From Halorubellus sp034808145 (GTDB taxonomy: Archaea > Halobacteriota > Halobacteria > Halobacteriales > Natrialbaceae), in the NCBI RefSeq assembly GCF_034808145.1, contig NZ_JAXHGM010000015.1, positions 21,435-85,434 on the forward strand: a stretch of DNA of 64,000 bases. The letters are read 5' to 3'. A model generated the notes under the pieces. That model was given only the letters and a program-made list of their open reading frames with translations. It was not told the DNA's origin and ran no database searches. How positions within the stretch are numbered: position 1 is the stretch's first letter; each line of letters begins with the position of its first letter. A program made the translations under genes and the position numbers. Below are positions 16,981-24,491 of the stretch, one piece after another.

Positions 16981-17084
16981 GCGCTCTCCGGCTGATGTGG
17001 TCGGGATGCCGAGTTTCTAGGAGTGATTGCCCTTCGTTCACCCCTACTGTTTTCGTGTGGCTTCTCCCACTAGAGAACGTGCCT

Positions 17085-17687
17085 GTGACAGAGACACTCA
17101 GCCGATTCACAGAGGATCTCGCGGCTGTGCTGCCGGATGTTGACGCCAACACAACCGGCCAGTATGGAGCGGGGATCGGATCCGAGGATGAACCCGAGCA
17201 GCTGCGGCGGTTGCTCGCGGCGCTCCGGGAGATGGATGCGTGGTACGAGGATCTCGACCGCGAGGTCGCGTACCCTGACGGTGCTGGCCGCTGTGATCTG
17301 GTGTTACCGGATGGGACACCCGTCGAGGCAAAATTGCTCCGCTACTGGCGCGCCAACGGCGATCCGGAACCCCACATGTACACCCACGTCTTCAGCCCCT
17401 TCGCGACGAACACGCTCCTTACGGACGCTCAACGGGTGACTGACTTCGCTGCGGATGATACTGGAGCGCTACTCGGGCTGTACTACGACCGCGCATCCGA
17501 TGATCCGACGACTGTGTCGTCTCTCCCGGACCGGTACACTCCCGCCGATCTCGCCGCGAAAGTAGTCGCAGATATTGAGTTCTGGTATGACCTGGACGCA
17601 ACTGTCGCTGCGATCAATCGTGTTGTTGGGCTTCAACATCGCGTTCACAAGCGAGCCGCCGTCATCACGTGGACGATTGAGTCATGA
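17085..17687 (+). CDS. putative PD-(D/E)XK nuclease-like protein, 200 aa
   Basis: The segment REVAYPDGAGRCDLVLPDGT followed by PVEAKLL has the D-x(n)-E-x-K arrangement (CDLVL…VEAK) of PD-(D/E)XK nucleases. A tryptophan-containing stretch (LLRYWRANGDPEPH) and a long helical region follow. The GTG at 17085 (MTETLSRFTEDLA) is chosen because conserved sequence begins there. The frame extends further upstream. It overlaps the GIY-YIG pseudogene by 4 bp (ATGA), so the two were an operon. Substrate unknown. Confidence 0.5.
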   Translation: MTETLSRFTEDLAAVLPDVDANTTGQYGAGIGSEDEPEQLRRLLAALREMDAWYEDLDREVAYPDGAGRCDLVLPDGTPVEAKLLRYWRANGDPEPHMYTHVFSPFATNTLLTDAQRVTDFAADDTGALLGLYYDRASDDPTTVSSLPDRYTPADLAAKVVADIEFWYDLDATVAAINRVVGLQHRVHKRAAVITWTIES

Positions 17688-18299
17688 GTTTACCTGTTCG
17701 GGACTGTCATCCCGAGTCGATGAGCGCTCCACAGGCAGACGACTGGCTGGGTGTGTTTTGGTTACCGGGGCGCGATCTCGATCCGAGTGCTGGCGAGCTT
17801 GATGCGCTTCCGACCTCTTCTGGCGTCTACCGTGTGTGGCATCCCGACGACGACGAGCTCGTCTACGTCGGTAGACGGGCCGCAGCCTCCGAGGTCGAGT
17901 GCGCGCGCTTGCTCGCGGCGTACACGCCGATCAAATGCCGTACCGAGACCCGCACACTGCGGCGCCGTGTCTGTGGGCGATCCGGGACGCAGACGACACA
18001 GCGTTTGCGGTATCGGTTGCTACACCGTCGTTCGCGGCTGACGCCCAGGCGCGCAAGGGCTTCGAGGCGGCGTTAATCGCCGCCCACCGCCGTGATGTCG
18101 GCACCAGTCCCACTGCGAACTTCGCGCGAATGATCCCCGGCTATGCCCAGTCGCCTACCGAAAGGACGGGGAGCGGGGTGATCCACTTGCCGATGGGGAG
18201 ACCGAACCGCACACCGCATCCGGTATCGAGCTGCTACCGTGGACGGATTGGGAGCAGCCGACTACGGCCTCGTGGTTCTCTCCCCCGCACCCCTTCTAG
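17684..18299 (+). pseudogene. frameshifted, shortened paralogue of the GIY-YIG gene at 2182
   Basis: The first frame (DDWLGVFWLPG…SSGVYRVWHPDDDELVYVG) ends in a GVY…YVG core. After about 17875 the match continues in another frame (MRALARGVHADQMPYRDPHT, then AAPCLWA) at 70% or more by eye to residues 63-90 of the 2182 gene. A second shift near 18165 restores a tail ending …GIELLPWTDWEQPTTASWF at TAG 18297-18299. The second GIY-YIG domain is missing. Two shifts and truncation indicate decay. The upstream partner also differs: a PD-(D/E)XK-like gene here, a DUF6884-like gene at 1770. Confidence 0.72.
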
Positions 18300-18354
18300 G
18301 GGACAATAAACAGTCTCAGGAGCCAGACATTCGTATTCATCGTTACACCGCCGC

Positions 18355-18627
18355 TCAGGACTCGATATATGTTCCGGCGTCCCCGCTGTGTTCCGGCTGG
18401 GAGAGCAGACTCACATCTTGTAGGAGAGCTCTCGCTGCCTCAATCCGCTTCTGATCTCCGTTGTTGAGTCCGGCGGTTTCGGTGCGCTTGTGATTGGTGA
18501 GTTCGCCCTTGTCGGTGACCTTCCAGTCGAGCGTCCCGAAGCAGTAGCTCTCACAGAGCTCGCGGACTGCCTGTGGATCCGATACGATCGCGCCGGTCGA
18601 CGTCGTCGCAGCTTGCAGTGTCGCCAT
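18355..18627 (-). CDS. small hypothetical protein, 90 aa
   Basis: MATLQAATTSTGAIVSDPQA, then a Cys-containing helix (VRELCESYCFGTLDW) and a C-terminal RIEAARALLQDVSLLSQPE. The last part matches RVETARDLLEEVSLLTRPG in the next gene upstream (18720-18908), so the two are partial paralogues. A leader hairpin lies 18 bp upstream of the ATG. Function unknown. Confidence 0.55.
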   Translation of the reverse strand: MATLQAATTSTGAIVSDPQAVRELCESYCFGTLDWKVTDKGELTNHKRTETAGLNNGDQKRIEAARALLQDVSLLSQPEHSGDAGTYIES

Positions 18628-18645
18628 GTCTGGACCTCACGGGGT

Positions 18646-18679
18646 CGCCCCCCGCACCCCTATCGGGGGCGATAAACCA
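18646..18679 (-). promoter_or_regulatory. leader hairpin plus TATA-like element
   Basis: Stem CGCCCCC (18646-18652) pairs with GGGGGCG (18665-18671). The 12-base loop contains ACCCCTATC. On the coding strand it is preceded by GGTTTATC (18672-18679). It is 18 bp upstream of the start at 18627. A related but weaker copy (CCCC-TTCTA-GGGG, then ACAATAAAC) lies at 18290-18310 with no gene behind it. Confidence 0.6.
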
Positions 18680-18719
18680 ACGTGAGAGGTGCCTCCCTGG
18701 GCTTAGTCGGCGACTCCAG

Positions 18720-18908
18720 TTAGGAGTCTGCGTGGGCGTCCGCCCCGGCTCCGTCGCCCGGCCGCGTGAGAAGGCTCACCTCCTCTAGGAGGTCTCTCGC
18801 GGTCTCGACTCGCTCTCGATCGGCGGCGTCCAATCGATCGACATCGAGTCGGTTGAGATTGCTGAGTATACGATGCATCCGGTAGCCCTGTTTGAACTCT
18901 TGCTCCAT
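18720..18908 (-). CDS. small helical protein, 62 aa
   Basis: MEQEFKQGYRMHRILSNLNR continues as LDVDRLDAADRERVETARDLLEEVSLLTRPGD, interrupted here only for display. It is one long charged helical protein that shares its C-terminal half with the 90-aa gene downstream. ATG 18908. A weak leader hairpin (GCGCC…GGCGC, 18914-18935) lies directly upstream, and the bipartite operator-like repeat is 78 bp upstream. Function unknown. Confidence 0.5.
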   Translation of the reverse strand: MEQEFKQGYRMHRILSNLNRLDVDRLDAADRERVETARDLLEEVSLLTRPGDGAGADAHADS

Positions 18909-18985
18909 CGGAAGCGCCTCACCACTCGCCGGCGCGGAAAGACACCCCATCGAGACTGGCGTCGGGCTTGCAGGAGCTCGCTGCC

Positions 18986-19027
18986 TTAACCAACGACCCT
19001 CGACGCTACTCGCAGGGTGTTGGTTAA
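18986..19027. promoter_or_regulatory. bipartite inverted repeat TTAACCAAC-N24-GTTGGTTAA, copy 1
   Basis: Arms at 18986-18994 and 19019-19027 with exactly 24 bp between. The spacer holds a further ACCCT…AGGGT pair. It lies between the stop of 19047-19940 and the start at 18908, in the promoter position of the latter. Identical arms and spacing occur at 45739 and 62478. Confidence 0.75.
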
Positions 19028-19046
19028 TCGACGCTCAGTACTGGCG

Positions 19047-19940
19047 CTACTCGAGACTGGGGCCGTAGCGAGCCGAGCCACACACCCGACACTCCCAGAT
19101 CGGTTGCCCCGTCCACGCCTCATCCGGGACCGACTCGTGGGTCTTGAACCGATGGTCGGTCGCCCGTCCACAGTTCTGGCAGTCGAGTTCCTGAGTCGTC
19201 GGTACCGACGACACCTGGCGATCAGCCGCAGCCTCGCCAGTGGATTCGGTCAGCGCCATCGCTGGAACCAGCCACACCGCGTCGTCGGCATCGTCGAGGA
19301 CCGCGTCGAGACGCGACGCGTCGCGGATGCCATCCCCACGCTGGTCGTAGAGCCGCGTCGGGGCCTGCTCCTGAGGCTCCGCCGCTTCCTGCCCGTGCCA
19401 CCCAGTCCGGTCACGGGCGGCACTGAGAAGCCGCTCTCCCTCCTCTGACGACACCTGTACCGCGTCGGGAAGTGAGGGCCATTGTTCGGCCAGCTGGCGC
19501 GCCGGTGCCTCGTCGAGGTCGTAGATGAGCGTGTAGTCGTCGACGGCCGGCTCCGCCTCGTTGGCGGAGAGGAGGTTCGCTGCCGCGCCGCCCTTCGCGA
19601 CGGCGCCGTAGAACGTGGTCGACTCGACGACCAGGTGGACGATGCCGAGGACCGTCGTCGACGCTGACTCGCCCGTGCTAGTCGCGTCACTCCCGAGATG
19701 GTTGGTAAGACAGAACCGGCATTTCGTCTGCCCGTCTGGGACTGACGCCCCACAGGACCGGCACTCGCCGTCGGTTACCGTCGGCGCAGCAGGGTAGCCG
19801 TCAGTGCTCGTTGCGACACGTTGCCGTCTGGGGTTACCTTCACACCCGTCATCCAGCCTCGTGTCCGGAATATGGGACGCCTCGCCGGTCGGCCGCAGTT
19901 CTTCAAAATCAGAATATCTGTTGTGCATCGGTTGGCTCAT
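19047..19940 (-). CDS. protein with two zinc ribbons around a conserved unknown domain, 297 aa
   Basis: An N-terminal ribbon (CRSCGASVPDGQTKCRFC, about residues 58-75), a central domain shared with 15734-16228 (VLGIVHLVVEST…RLYDQRGDGIRDASRL…VWLVPA), and a C-terminal ribbon (LDCQNCGRATDHRF…WECRVCGSARYG). The start is ATG 19940, with a second ATG 12 bases on. It looks like a nucleic-acid-binding backbone protein, but no catalytic motif is visible. Confidence 0.6.
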   Translation of the reverse strand: MSQPMHNRYSDFEELRPTGEASHIPDTRLDDGCEGNPRRQRVATSTDGYPAAPTVTDGECRSCGASVPDGQTKCRFCLTNHLGSDATSTGESASTTVLGIVHLVVESTTFYGAVAKGGAAANLLSANEAEPAVDDYTLIYDLDEAPARQLAEQWPSLPDAVQVSSEEGERLLSAARDRTGWHGQEAAEPQEQAPTRLYDQRGDGIRDASRLDAVLDDADDAVWLVPAMALTESTGEAAADRQVSSVPTTQELDCQNCGRATDHRFKTHESVPDEAWTGQPIWECRVCGSARYGPSLE

Positions 19941-20064
19941 CGCTTCTGTCGGTTTCGTATTTCAATGTCCGGACGCCTATGCTCGTAACGAACTCTTGAT
20001 TATGCGAGAAGGTACAATCATATATGAGTGTAAGGCACGAACACTATTGCAAGAGGTGCCACGC

Positions 20065-20616
20065 ATGTCCGAATCTCCGCGAGATGGCGTTCAGTCGTGG
20101 GATAAGTCGATGAGCGCCCGCGACCGCATTCGGGCGGTCGCCGAGTCACTTCGGGAACCCCGCTCAGTTAACTGGATCAGCGAGCAGGCCGACGCCGCCT
20201 GGAGCACGACCAACGAGGAGCTCCAGGATCTCGTTGACCAGGGCCAACTGCGTCGCGTCGAGGCCGGCGAGACGACTCGCTATCAGCCGGACTACACGCG
20301 CCTGCTCTTCGAGGAAATCCGTTCGCTCATCGAGGAGAACACGCGCGAGGAGCTGCGCAACGAATTGGCGGCGATCACCGAAGAGATCGAGGAGTGGCAG
20401 GCGACCTACGATGTCGAGACGTGGGAAGAGCTCGAACAGTCGCTTGCTGATGGCGATCTCGCAAGTGACGAACTTCACGAACGCCGTGACGTGATTACAC
20501 GCTGGGAAGAGAATCTGGAGGACCGTCGCCTCATCAAGCACGCGTTGGTGCTCTACTCGGATGTCGAAGCTGCTCGCGAGCAGATGATGGACCTGGCTGA
20601 CCGCGCCATGCGATAA
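20065..20616 (+). CDS. winged-helix protein of the DUF7342 type, 183 aa
   Basis: An HTH (RDRIRAVAESLREPRSVNWI, then SEQADAAWSTTNEELQDLVD) precedes TTRYQPDYTRLLFEEIRSLI and a long coiled helix. I recognise this as the haloarchaeal DUF7342 layout. A GGTG ribosome-binding core lies 9 bp before ATG 20065 (…AGAGGTGCCACGCATG), which decides the start. It converges on the TumE-like gene with an 8-bp gap. It is a paralogue of the gene at 21073-21585 and may be an orphan antitoxin/regulator. Confidence 0.65.
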   Translation: MSESPRDGVQSWDKSMSARDRIRAVAESLREPRSVNWISEQADAAWSTTNEELQDLVDQGQLRRVEAGETTRYQPDYTRLLFEEIRSLIEENTREELRNELAAITEEIEEWQATYDVETWEELEQSLADGDLASDELHERRDVITRWEENLEDRRLIKHALVLYSDVEAAREQMMDLADRAMR

Positions 20617-20623
20617 TGCCGCC

Positions 20624-21076
20624 TTACGGCGGGTTTGATGCGCTATTCAACTGGTCGATGTTGTTGTCCTCGTACGCTGCCCGCCACATTGCGTGGACGG
20701 CACGTGTCACGAGTGAGACCTCAGTCACGTCGATACACGACGGTTCGGCGTCCGTCGTTGCGGCCGCAGGCGGGGGATGGAAATGACTCTCGGGCGAGTG
20801 TGTGTTCGGGTGACGATCGAAGCGCCAATTGACATCGTCGCTATCGACGTAATGGAACGAATACATCCCCAGTTCGCTCCACTGGATATCGAGCCGAGCG
20901 CTCTCGGCATCGGCGAGCCCATCGCTGAGACTGATCTGCAGTTCTGTGGGAGCGACGACATCGTCGTACGCTGTGGCGTCAACGAGCGGTTCGAGGTCGA
21001 GCCAGAGGTCACGAATCCGCTGGAGTGCCGGAAGATAAATCGGTCCGAACTCGCCGGCGCGGTCGTCGTCGCTCAT
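20624..21076 (-). CDS. TumE/DUF6516-like protein, putative toxin, 150 aa
   Basis: The core ARLDIQWSELGMYSFHYVDS, then WRFDRHPNTHSPESHFHPPP, follows the TumE-like pattern: a strand ending in YSFHY, W-R-x-D, H-P-N and a HFHPP histidine cluster. Members are proposed toxins of type II toxin-antitoxin systems paired with HTH proteins. The 4-bp ATGA overlap with the upstream DUF7342-like gene is typical of such pairs. ATG 21076 (MSDDDRAGEFGPIYL) is used because the pair then overlaps and upstream codons look non-conserved. The target is not known. Confidence 0.62.
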   Translation of the reverse strand: MSDDDRAGEFGPIYLPALQRIRDLWLDLEPLVDATAYDDVVAPTELQISLSDGLADAESARLDIQWSELGMYSFHYVDSDDVNWRFDRHPNTHSPESHFHPPPAAATTDAEPSCIDVTEVSLVTRAVHAMWRAAYEDNNIDQLNSASNPP

Positions 21077-21585
21077 ACAGCGAGCTGGTGGCTGGCCTCG
21101 TCGTACGCGAGTGCTGCTTGCGCGACGGCGAGATTCTGTCGCGTCGTACGCCACGCGGTGAGGTCATCCCACCCCTCCGTCTCGTCGCCGTCGAGTTGCT
21201 GGGCGAGTTCTTCCGGGGACACCACGTCGTACCGGTCCTCGTAGCGCCGGATCTCGGCCTTCATCTCCTGGATACTGTCCAGCAACTCCGGTCGAGTGAC
21301 TTCCTCACGCAGCTCGCGGATCCGGGACATCAACACCCGATCACTGTTGCGCTTGTACAGCGTCGTTTGGCCGTCCTGTTCGGTCTCGGCGAAGCCCGTG
21401 TTCACGAGCGATTTGCAGTGGCGACGCGCTGTCGGCTCGCTCACGAGGGCCCGCTCGCCGATCTCGGCTGCCGACTGCCCGTCGTGGGTCTGTTCAACGA
21501 CTTCGTACACCCGCTCGAACGGCGTCGTGTCGTCTTTCCAGTCCGCCTTGACCTGCTCGTTGACGTCGTCCCACGTCTCGGTCAT
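21073..21585 (-). CDS. HTH protein of the DUF7342 type, putative antitoxin/regulator, 170 aa
   Basis: A winged helix (TTPFERVYEVVEQTHDG, then SAAEIGERALVSEPTARRHC, then LVNTGFAETEQDG) is followed by a coiled-coil helix (MSRIRELREEVTRPELLDSI). The first gene of a two-gene unit with the TumE-like protein. ATG 21585. An exact AT-rich inverted repeat 28 bp upstream is the likely self-regulatory site. Confidence 0.68.
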   Translation of the reverse strand: MTETWDDVNEQVKADWKDDTTPFERVYEVVEQTHDGQSAAEIGERALVSEPTARRHCKSLVNTGFAETEQDGQTTLYKRNSDRVLMSRIRELREEVTRPELLDSIQEMKAEIRRYEDRYDVVSPEELAQQLDGDETEGWDDLTAWRTTRQNLAVAQAALAYDEASHQLAV

Positions 21586-21612
21586 ACTGGGTGCTACGCG
21601 GGCTAGGAACAA

Positions 21613-21633
21613 ATAGTTTCCTAAGAAAACTAT
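21613..21633. promoter_or_regulatory. inverted repeat upstream of the DUF7342/TumE pair
   Basis: ATAGTTT-N7-AAACTAT (21613-21619 and 21627-21633), a perfect 7-bp dyad in an AT-rich stretch 28 bp upstream of ATG 21585. It overlaps the expected promoter, so it could be the operator for the HTH protein (inference). Confidence 0.5.
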
Positions 21634-21665
21634 CTCTTTTTAGCTGTGTTCGTGCAGGAGCGTTC

Positions 21666-22592
21666 TCAGGCTACCTGCTCTTTTAGTGTCTCGTAATGCG
21701 CTCGGACGGTCGTCGGCGTGACGTTCCCGGACTCGGCGACAGCACACTGCGTCACCCACCGCCCCTGTTCTTGGCCGGCCGTGTAGAGACAGGCCGCGGC
21801 GAAGCCGGCCGGGTGGACGCCGGTCGTCACCCCCGCCTCCTCGGCTGCTTCGGCAAGTACTCGCGCCCGGCGTCGGATCCGCTCCGGGCAGTCGAGGTCG
21901 GATGCCAGCCGCGGAATGTACATCGTCGGCCTCACGGGTTTGGCTGGGAGTCCCAGCTCCTTGTTGAGTGTCTTGTACGCGTTCGTGACCCGCGATTCTG
22001 CGACCGTCGCCACCGTCATAATGTCGTCGAGGAGCTGCGAACGGCCGTTGCACCGGCAGGCTCCGTAGACGCTGGCCGCGCCGATGGCTTCGATAGATCT
22101 GCCACGAAGCAGATCCTCGTTTTGCGCGCTCCTGAAGAGCTGGCACGCCTGACCGCGAATTGACTCGGAAAGTTCGAGGGCACTCGCTAACCGGCTCACT
22201 TCGCCCAATCCGTGTGCGAGATTCCGTTCCGCTTTCGACCGCCAGCGACCCCGGATCTGCTCACGGCGCATCCGCGCCAGTCGCCGTCGCTTCTGCCCAG
22301 AGATCTCGTTCCCCTTCGCGTCGGTACCGCGACCGATCTCCGTCGACAGGCCGCGATCATGGCGAGCCGCAGTGAGTGGAGCACCCGTTCGCTCGCGCTC
22401 CTCGTTGTCGTACGCCCGCCACTCCGGCCCGTGATCGATGCGCTGTTCGTCGATGACCAGCCCACAGTCCTCGCAGACCGTTTCGACCGCGTTCGTCGTG
22501 ACCCGGCCGTCGCACTCGGGGCATTGGTTCGCACTCGATTCCGTTCGAACGTCTTCGTCGAATCCGCTCTCGTAGATGTCTCTGGTTGCCAT
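21666..22592 (-). CDS. tfb: transcription initiation factor IIB (TFB), 308 aa
   Basis: TFB bridges promoter-bound TBP and RNA polymerase. A zinc ribbon (CPECDGR…VCEDCGL, C24, C27, C40, C43) is followed by the B-reader/linker (AYDNEERERTGAPLTAARHD, then RGLSTEIG) and two cyclin-like repeats (about 115-205 and 212-305). ATG 22592 is used because the ribbon then sits at the usual distance. The sequence is complete. Haloarchaea carry several TFBs, often on plasmids, which redirect the polymerase. Here a TBP-fold protein (5487-6338) is also present. A leader hairpin lies 39 bp upstream. Confidence 0.92.
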   Translation of the reverse strand: MATRDIYESGFDEDVRTESSANQCPECDGRVTTNAVETVCEDCGLVIDEQRIDHGPEWRAYDNEERERTGAPLTAARHDRGLSTEIGRGTDAKGNEISGQKRRRLARMRREQIRGRWRSKAERNLAHGLGEVSRLASALELSESIRGQACQLFRSAQNEDLLRGRSIEAIGAASVYGACRCNGRSQLLDDIMTVATVAESRVTNAYKTLNKELGLPAKPVRPTMYIPRLASDLDCPERIRRRARVLAEAAEEAGVTTGVHPAGFAAACLYTAGQEQGRWVTQCAVAESGNVTPTTVRAHYETLKEQVA

Positions 22593-22630
22593 CGTTCTCA
22601 CCGTGATCGAGGAACTCGCCAGTACAGCGA

Positions 22631-22651
22631 GCCCCTCACCCATCGAGGGGT
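22631..22651 (-). promoter_or_regulatory. leader hairpin with ACCCATC loop upstream of tfb
   Basis: Stem CCCCTC (22632-22637), loop ACCCATC (22638-22644), stem GAGGGG (22645-22650). The loop is identical to that at 14831 and 16284 but the stem sequence is different and still perfectly paired. It lies 39 bp upstream of ATG 22592. Confidence 0.7.
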
Positions 22652-22720
22652 AAATAGACTCCAATTGCTCCCAAAGTTCCATCATCTACTCTGCTGAAAC
22701 ACGAGAAAGAGTAATTCAGA

Positions 22721-24100
22721 ATGCCCAACGATACTGACCCACTCTCTCAGGCAATCCACGACCAGCTTCTGGAACTTCTTCAGGAAGGAGAACTCGACGA
22801 GGAACCCACCGAAGACGAGATCGCGGAAGCTACCAGCGAGGTCATTGAGGCTGTTGGGGATAGTATGTACCAGCAGGTCCGCGAGGATGACGAGGGATTG
22901 CGACGGCTCTATGAAACCAAGGCAGAATTTCAGCGCGGGATCGAAGATCGCTGGGGGGAACCTTTGGAACTGCTTGAACGGTTCATTATCTGGTCGCAAG
23001 AAACGGGTGATGCAATTAACTCGGAATATCGGCTCCAGGCAGCTCAGGAACAGGACTTCGTATTTGACGCTCTGACTCGACTTCACGCACGGGCAGTACA
23101 GGTCGCGATGGAGATCCACCACCTGCTCAAAGGCGGATTTGCTGATGGAGCCTTTGCCAGATGGCGATCCCTTCACGAACTCTCGATTACCACTACCTTC
23201 ATCAAGCAAGCAGGCTCCGACACAGCCGAGCGTTTTCTGCACTACCGGTATCTCTGGGAATACTACTTCGCTCAGACGTATCAAGAACACGCAGACGACC
23301 TTGATGAGGAACAGATCGATGATGAGACGATGGCGTCACTCGAAGAGGGGAAAGTGGAGCTGGTAGAGCGGTTTGGATCCGATTTCGACGATAACGGGTA
23401 CGGAACCGGGTGGGCAGCAGACGCATACGAGGGTGGTGGCGGGCCGTCGATTAGGGACCTCCAGGAAGCTGGCGATCTGAACCATTACCGGCCATATTAC
23501 CGGCTAGCCAGCGAATCGGTCCACGGGGGATCGAAGGGGACCCTTGACCGGCTCGGTATCATCGATATCCCTGACGTTGAACAGCCCGACCTCCTACTGG
23601 CTGGCCCGTCGAACGCAGGGTTGGCCCGTCCAGGCCAGTTAACGGCGGTCTCCTTGGCGCAAATCACGTTTGCGTTTATTGAGTGGCAGTCATCTGCGAC
23701 TCATGTGGCGGAAATGAAGGGAATGGAACAACTCGTGAGCGACATCCAAGATGCATTCGCAGCGGCTGCCGAAGAACTAGAGGAGGACGAACGAGACCGA
23801 CTGGAGGAGTGGGCCGATCAAGATATCGTCGATATTGCTCTAAATCACGTGGGCACGTCAGTGTTGTTCATCGATGAATTCGTACGTGAGCAGACCGAGT
23901 TCGAGTCACAATCGGCGTTTGAGAACGCGCTTCCGGTCAACCTTGACGAGATGACGGATGTAGACGATCTCCCAGAGGCCGTGGACACAACGATTCGAAC
24001 TAATTCCGATTACAGCTCCCTCGAAGAGCTGGTTGATGCTGCTTTCGAAGAATGGGTTTACCGAGAGGTCGACCTCTCTGAATTCGATGTCGATTCGTGA
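22721..24100 (+). CDS. DUF5677-like (HEPN-related) protein, 459 aa
   Basis: The core FARWRSLHELSITTTFI and YYRLASESVHGG match the DUF5677 pattern: an R-x-L-x-E helix and a conserved S-x-x-VH. This family is related to HEPN folds found in defence and toxin proteins. Long acidic helical segments precede and follow. ATG 22721, intact to 24100. It diverges from the tfb gene with 128 bp between. No RNase motif (R-x4-6-H) is certain, so activity is open. Confidence 0.6.
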   Translation: MPNDTDPLSQAIHDQLLELLQEGELDEEPTEDEIAEATSEVIEAVGDSMYQQVREDDEGLRRLYETKAEFQRGIEDRWGEPLELLERFIIWSQETGDAINSEYRLQAAQEQDFVFDALTRLHARAVQVAMEIHHLLKGGFADGAFARWRSLHELSITTTFIKQAGSDTAERFLHYRYLWEYYFAQTYQEHADDLDEEQIDDETMASLEEGKVELVERFGSDFDDNGYGTGWAADAYEGGGGPSIRDLQEAGDLNHYRPYYRLASESVHGGSKGTLDRLGIIDIPDVEQPDLLLAGPSNAGLARPGQLTAVSLAQITFAFIEWQSSATHVAEMKGMEQLVSDIQDAFAAAAEELEEDERDRLEEWADQDIVDIALNHVGTSVLFIDEFVREQTEFESQSAFENALPVNLDEMTDVDDLPEAVDTTIRTNSDYSSLEELVDAAFEEWVYREVDLSEFDVDS

Positions 24101-24102
24101 TT

Positions 24103-24200
24103 GAGGTTGTGGCTGCGCGCGCAGCGACGGTAGGAGCGAGCACGGAGCGGAGGGTGGGGCGGCGGGGTCAGGGTCGGTCCGGCAGACAACAAAAAAGAGG
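24103..24200 (+). repeat. 98-bp direct repeat, left copy (bracketing the metabolic cargo)
   Basis: Begins GAGGTTGTGGCTGCGCGCGC and ends ACAACAAAAAAGAGG. A near-identical 99-bp copy lies at 40906-41004 in the same orientation. It starts 3 bp after the stop of the DUF5677 gene. About 16.7 kb containing the sugar-acid cluster lies between the copies. Confidence 0.8.
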
Positions 24201-24491
24201 GTCGCCTTGACTGAATATTCTTCCCACTACCGTCTGCTTCCGGGAGCACTCCTCCGTATGCTCAATAACCCTGTAATAAGTGGGTCTGTGAACTGGTTGT
24301 TGGAGAAGCTATCAGTTCCGGTGGGTATTTTGAAGCCCGTGCTGTATACACAGCGCGTATGTTCCAGTCTATCTCTGATCAAAAGCCGGGGCAAGTGATC
24401 TAACAGGAACTCGCCGAACGTTGGTAATGAACAGACAGAGTAGGGCAGGCCGTGCTGTTGGTTCAAGTAGGTGCGTTATCAAAGAACACGT
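24201..24491. other. intergenic region upstream of the dehydratase gene
   Basis: No credible gene. Contains TGCTGTATACACAGCGCG (24340-24357), a short motif seen in slightly different form at 14161-14178 (other strand) and 38434-38449. It is possibly an IS scar. Confidence 0.35.

Noticed and set aside
24227..24466. Minus-strand frame of 79 codons before the dehydratase
   Set aside because: No homology or ribosome-binding signal. Contains a possible IS scar.
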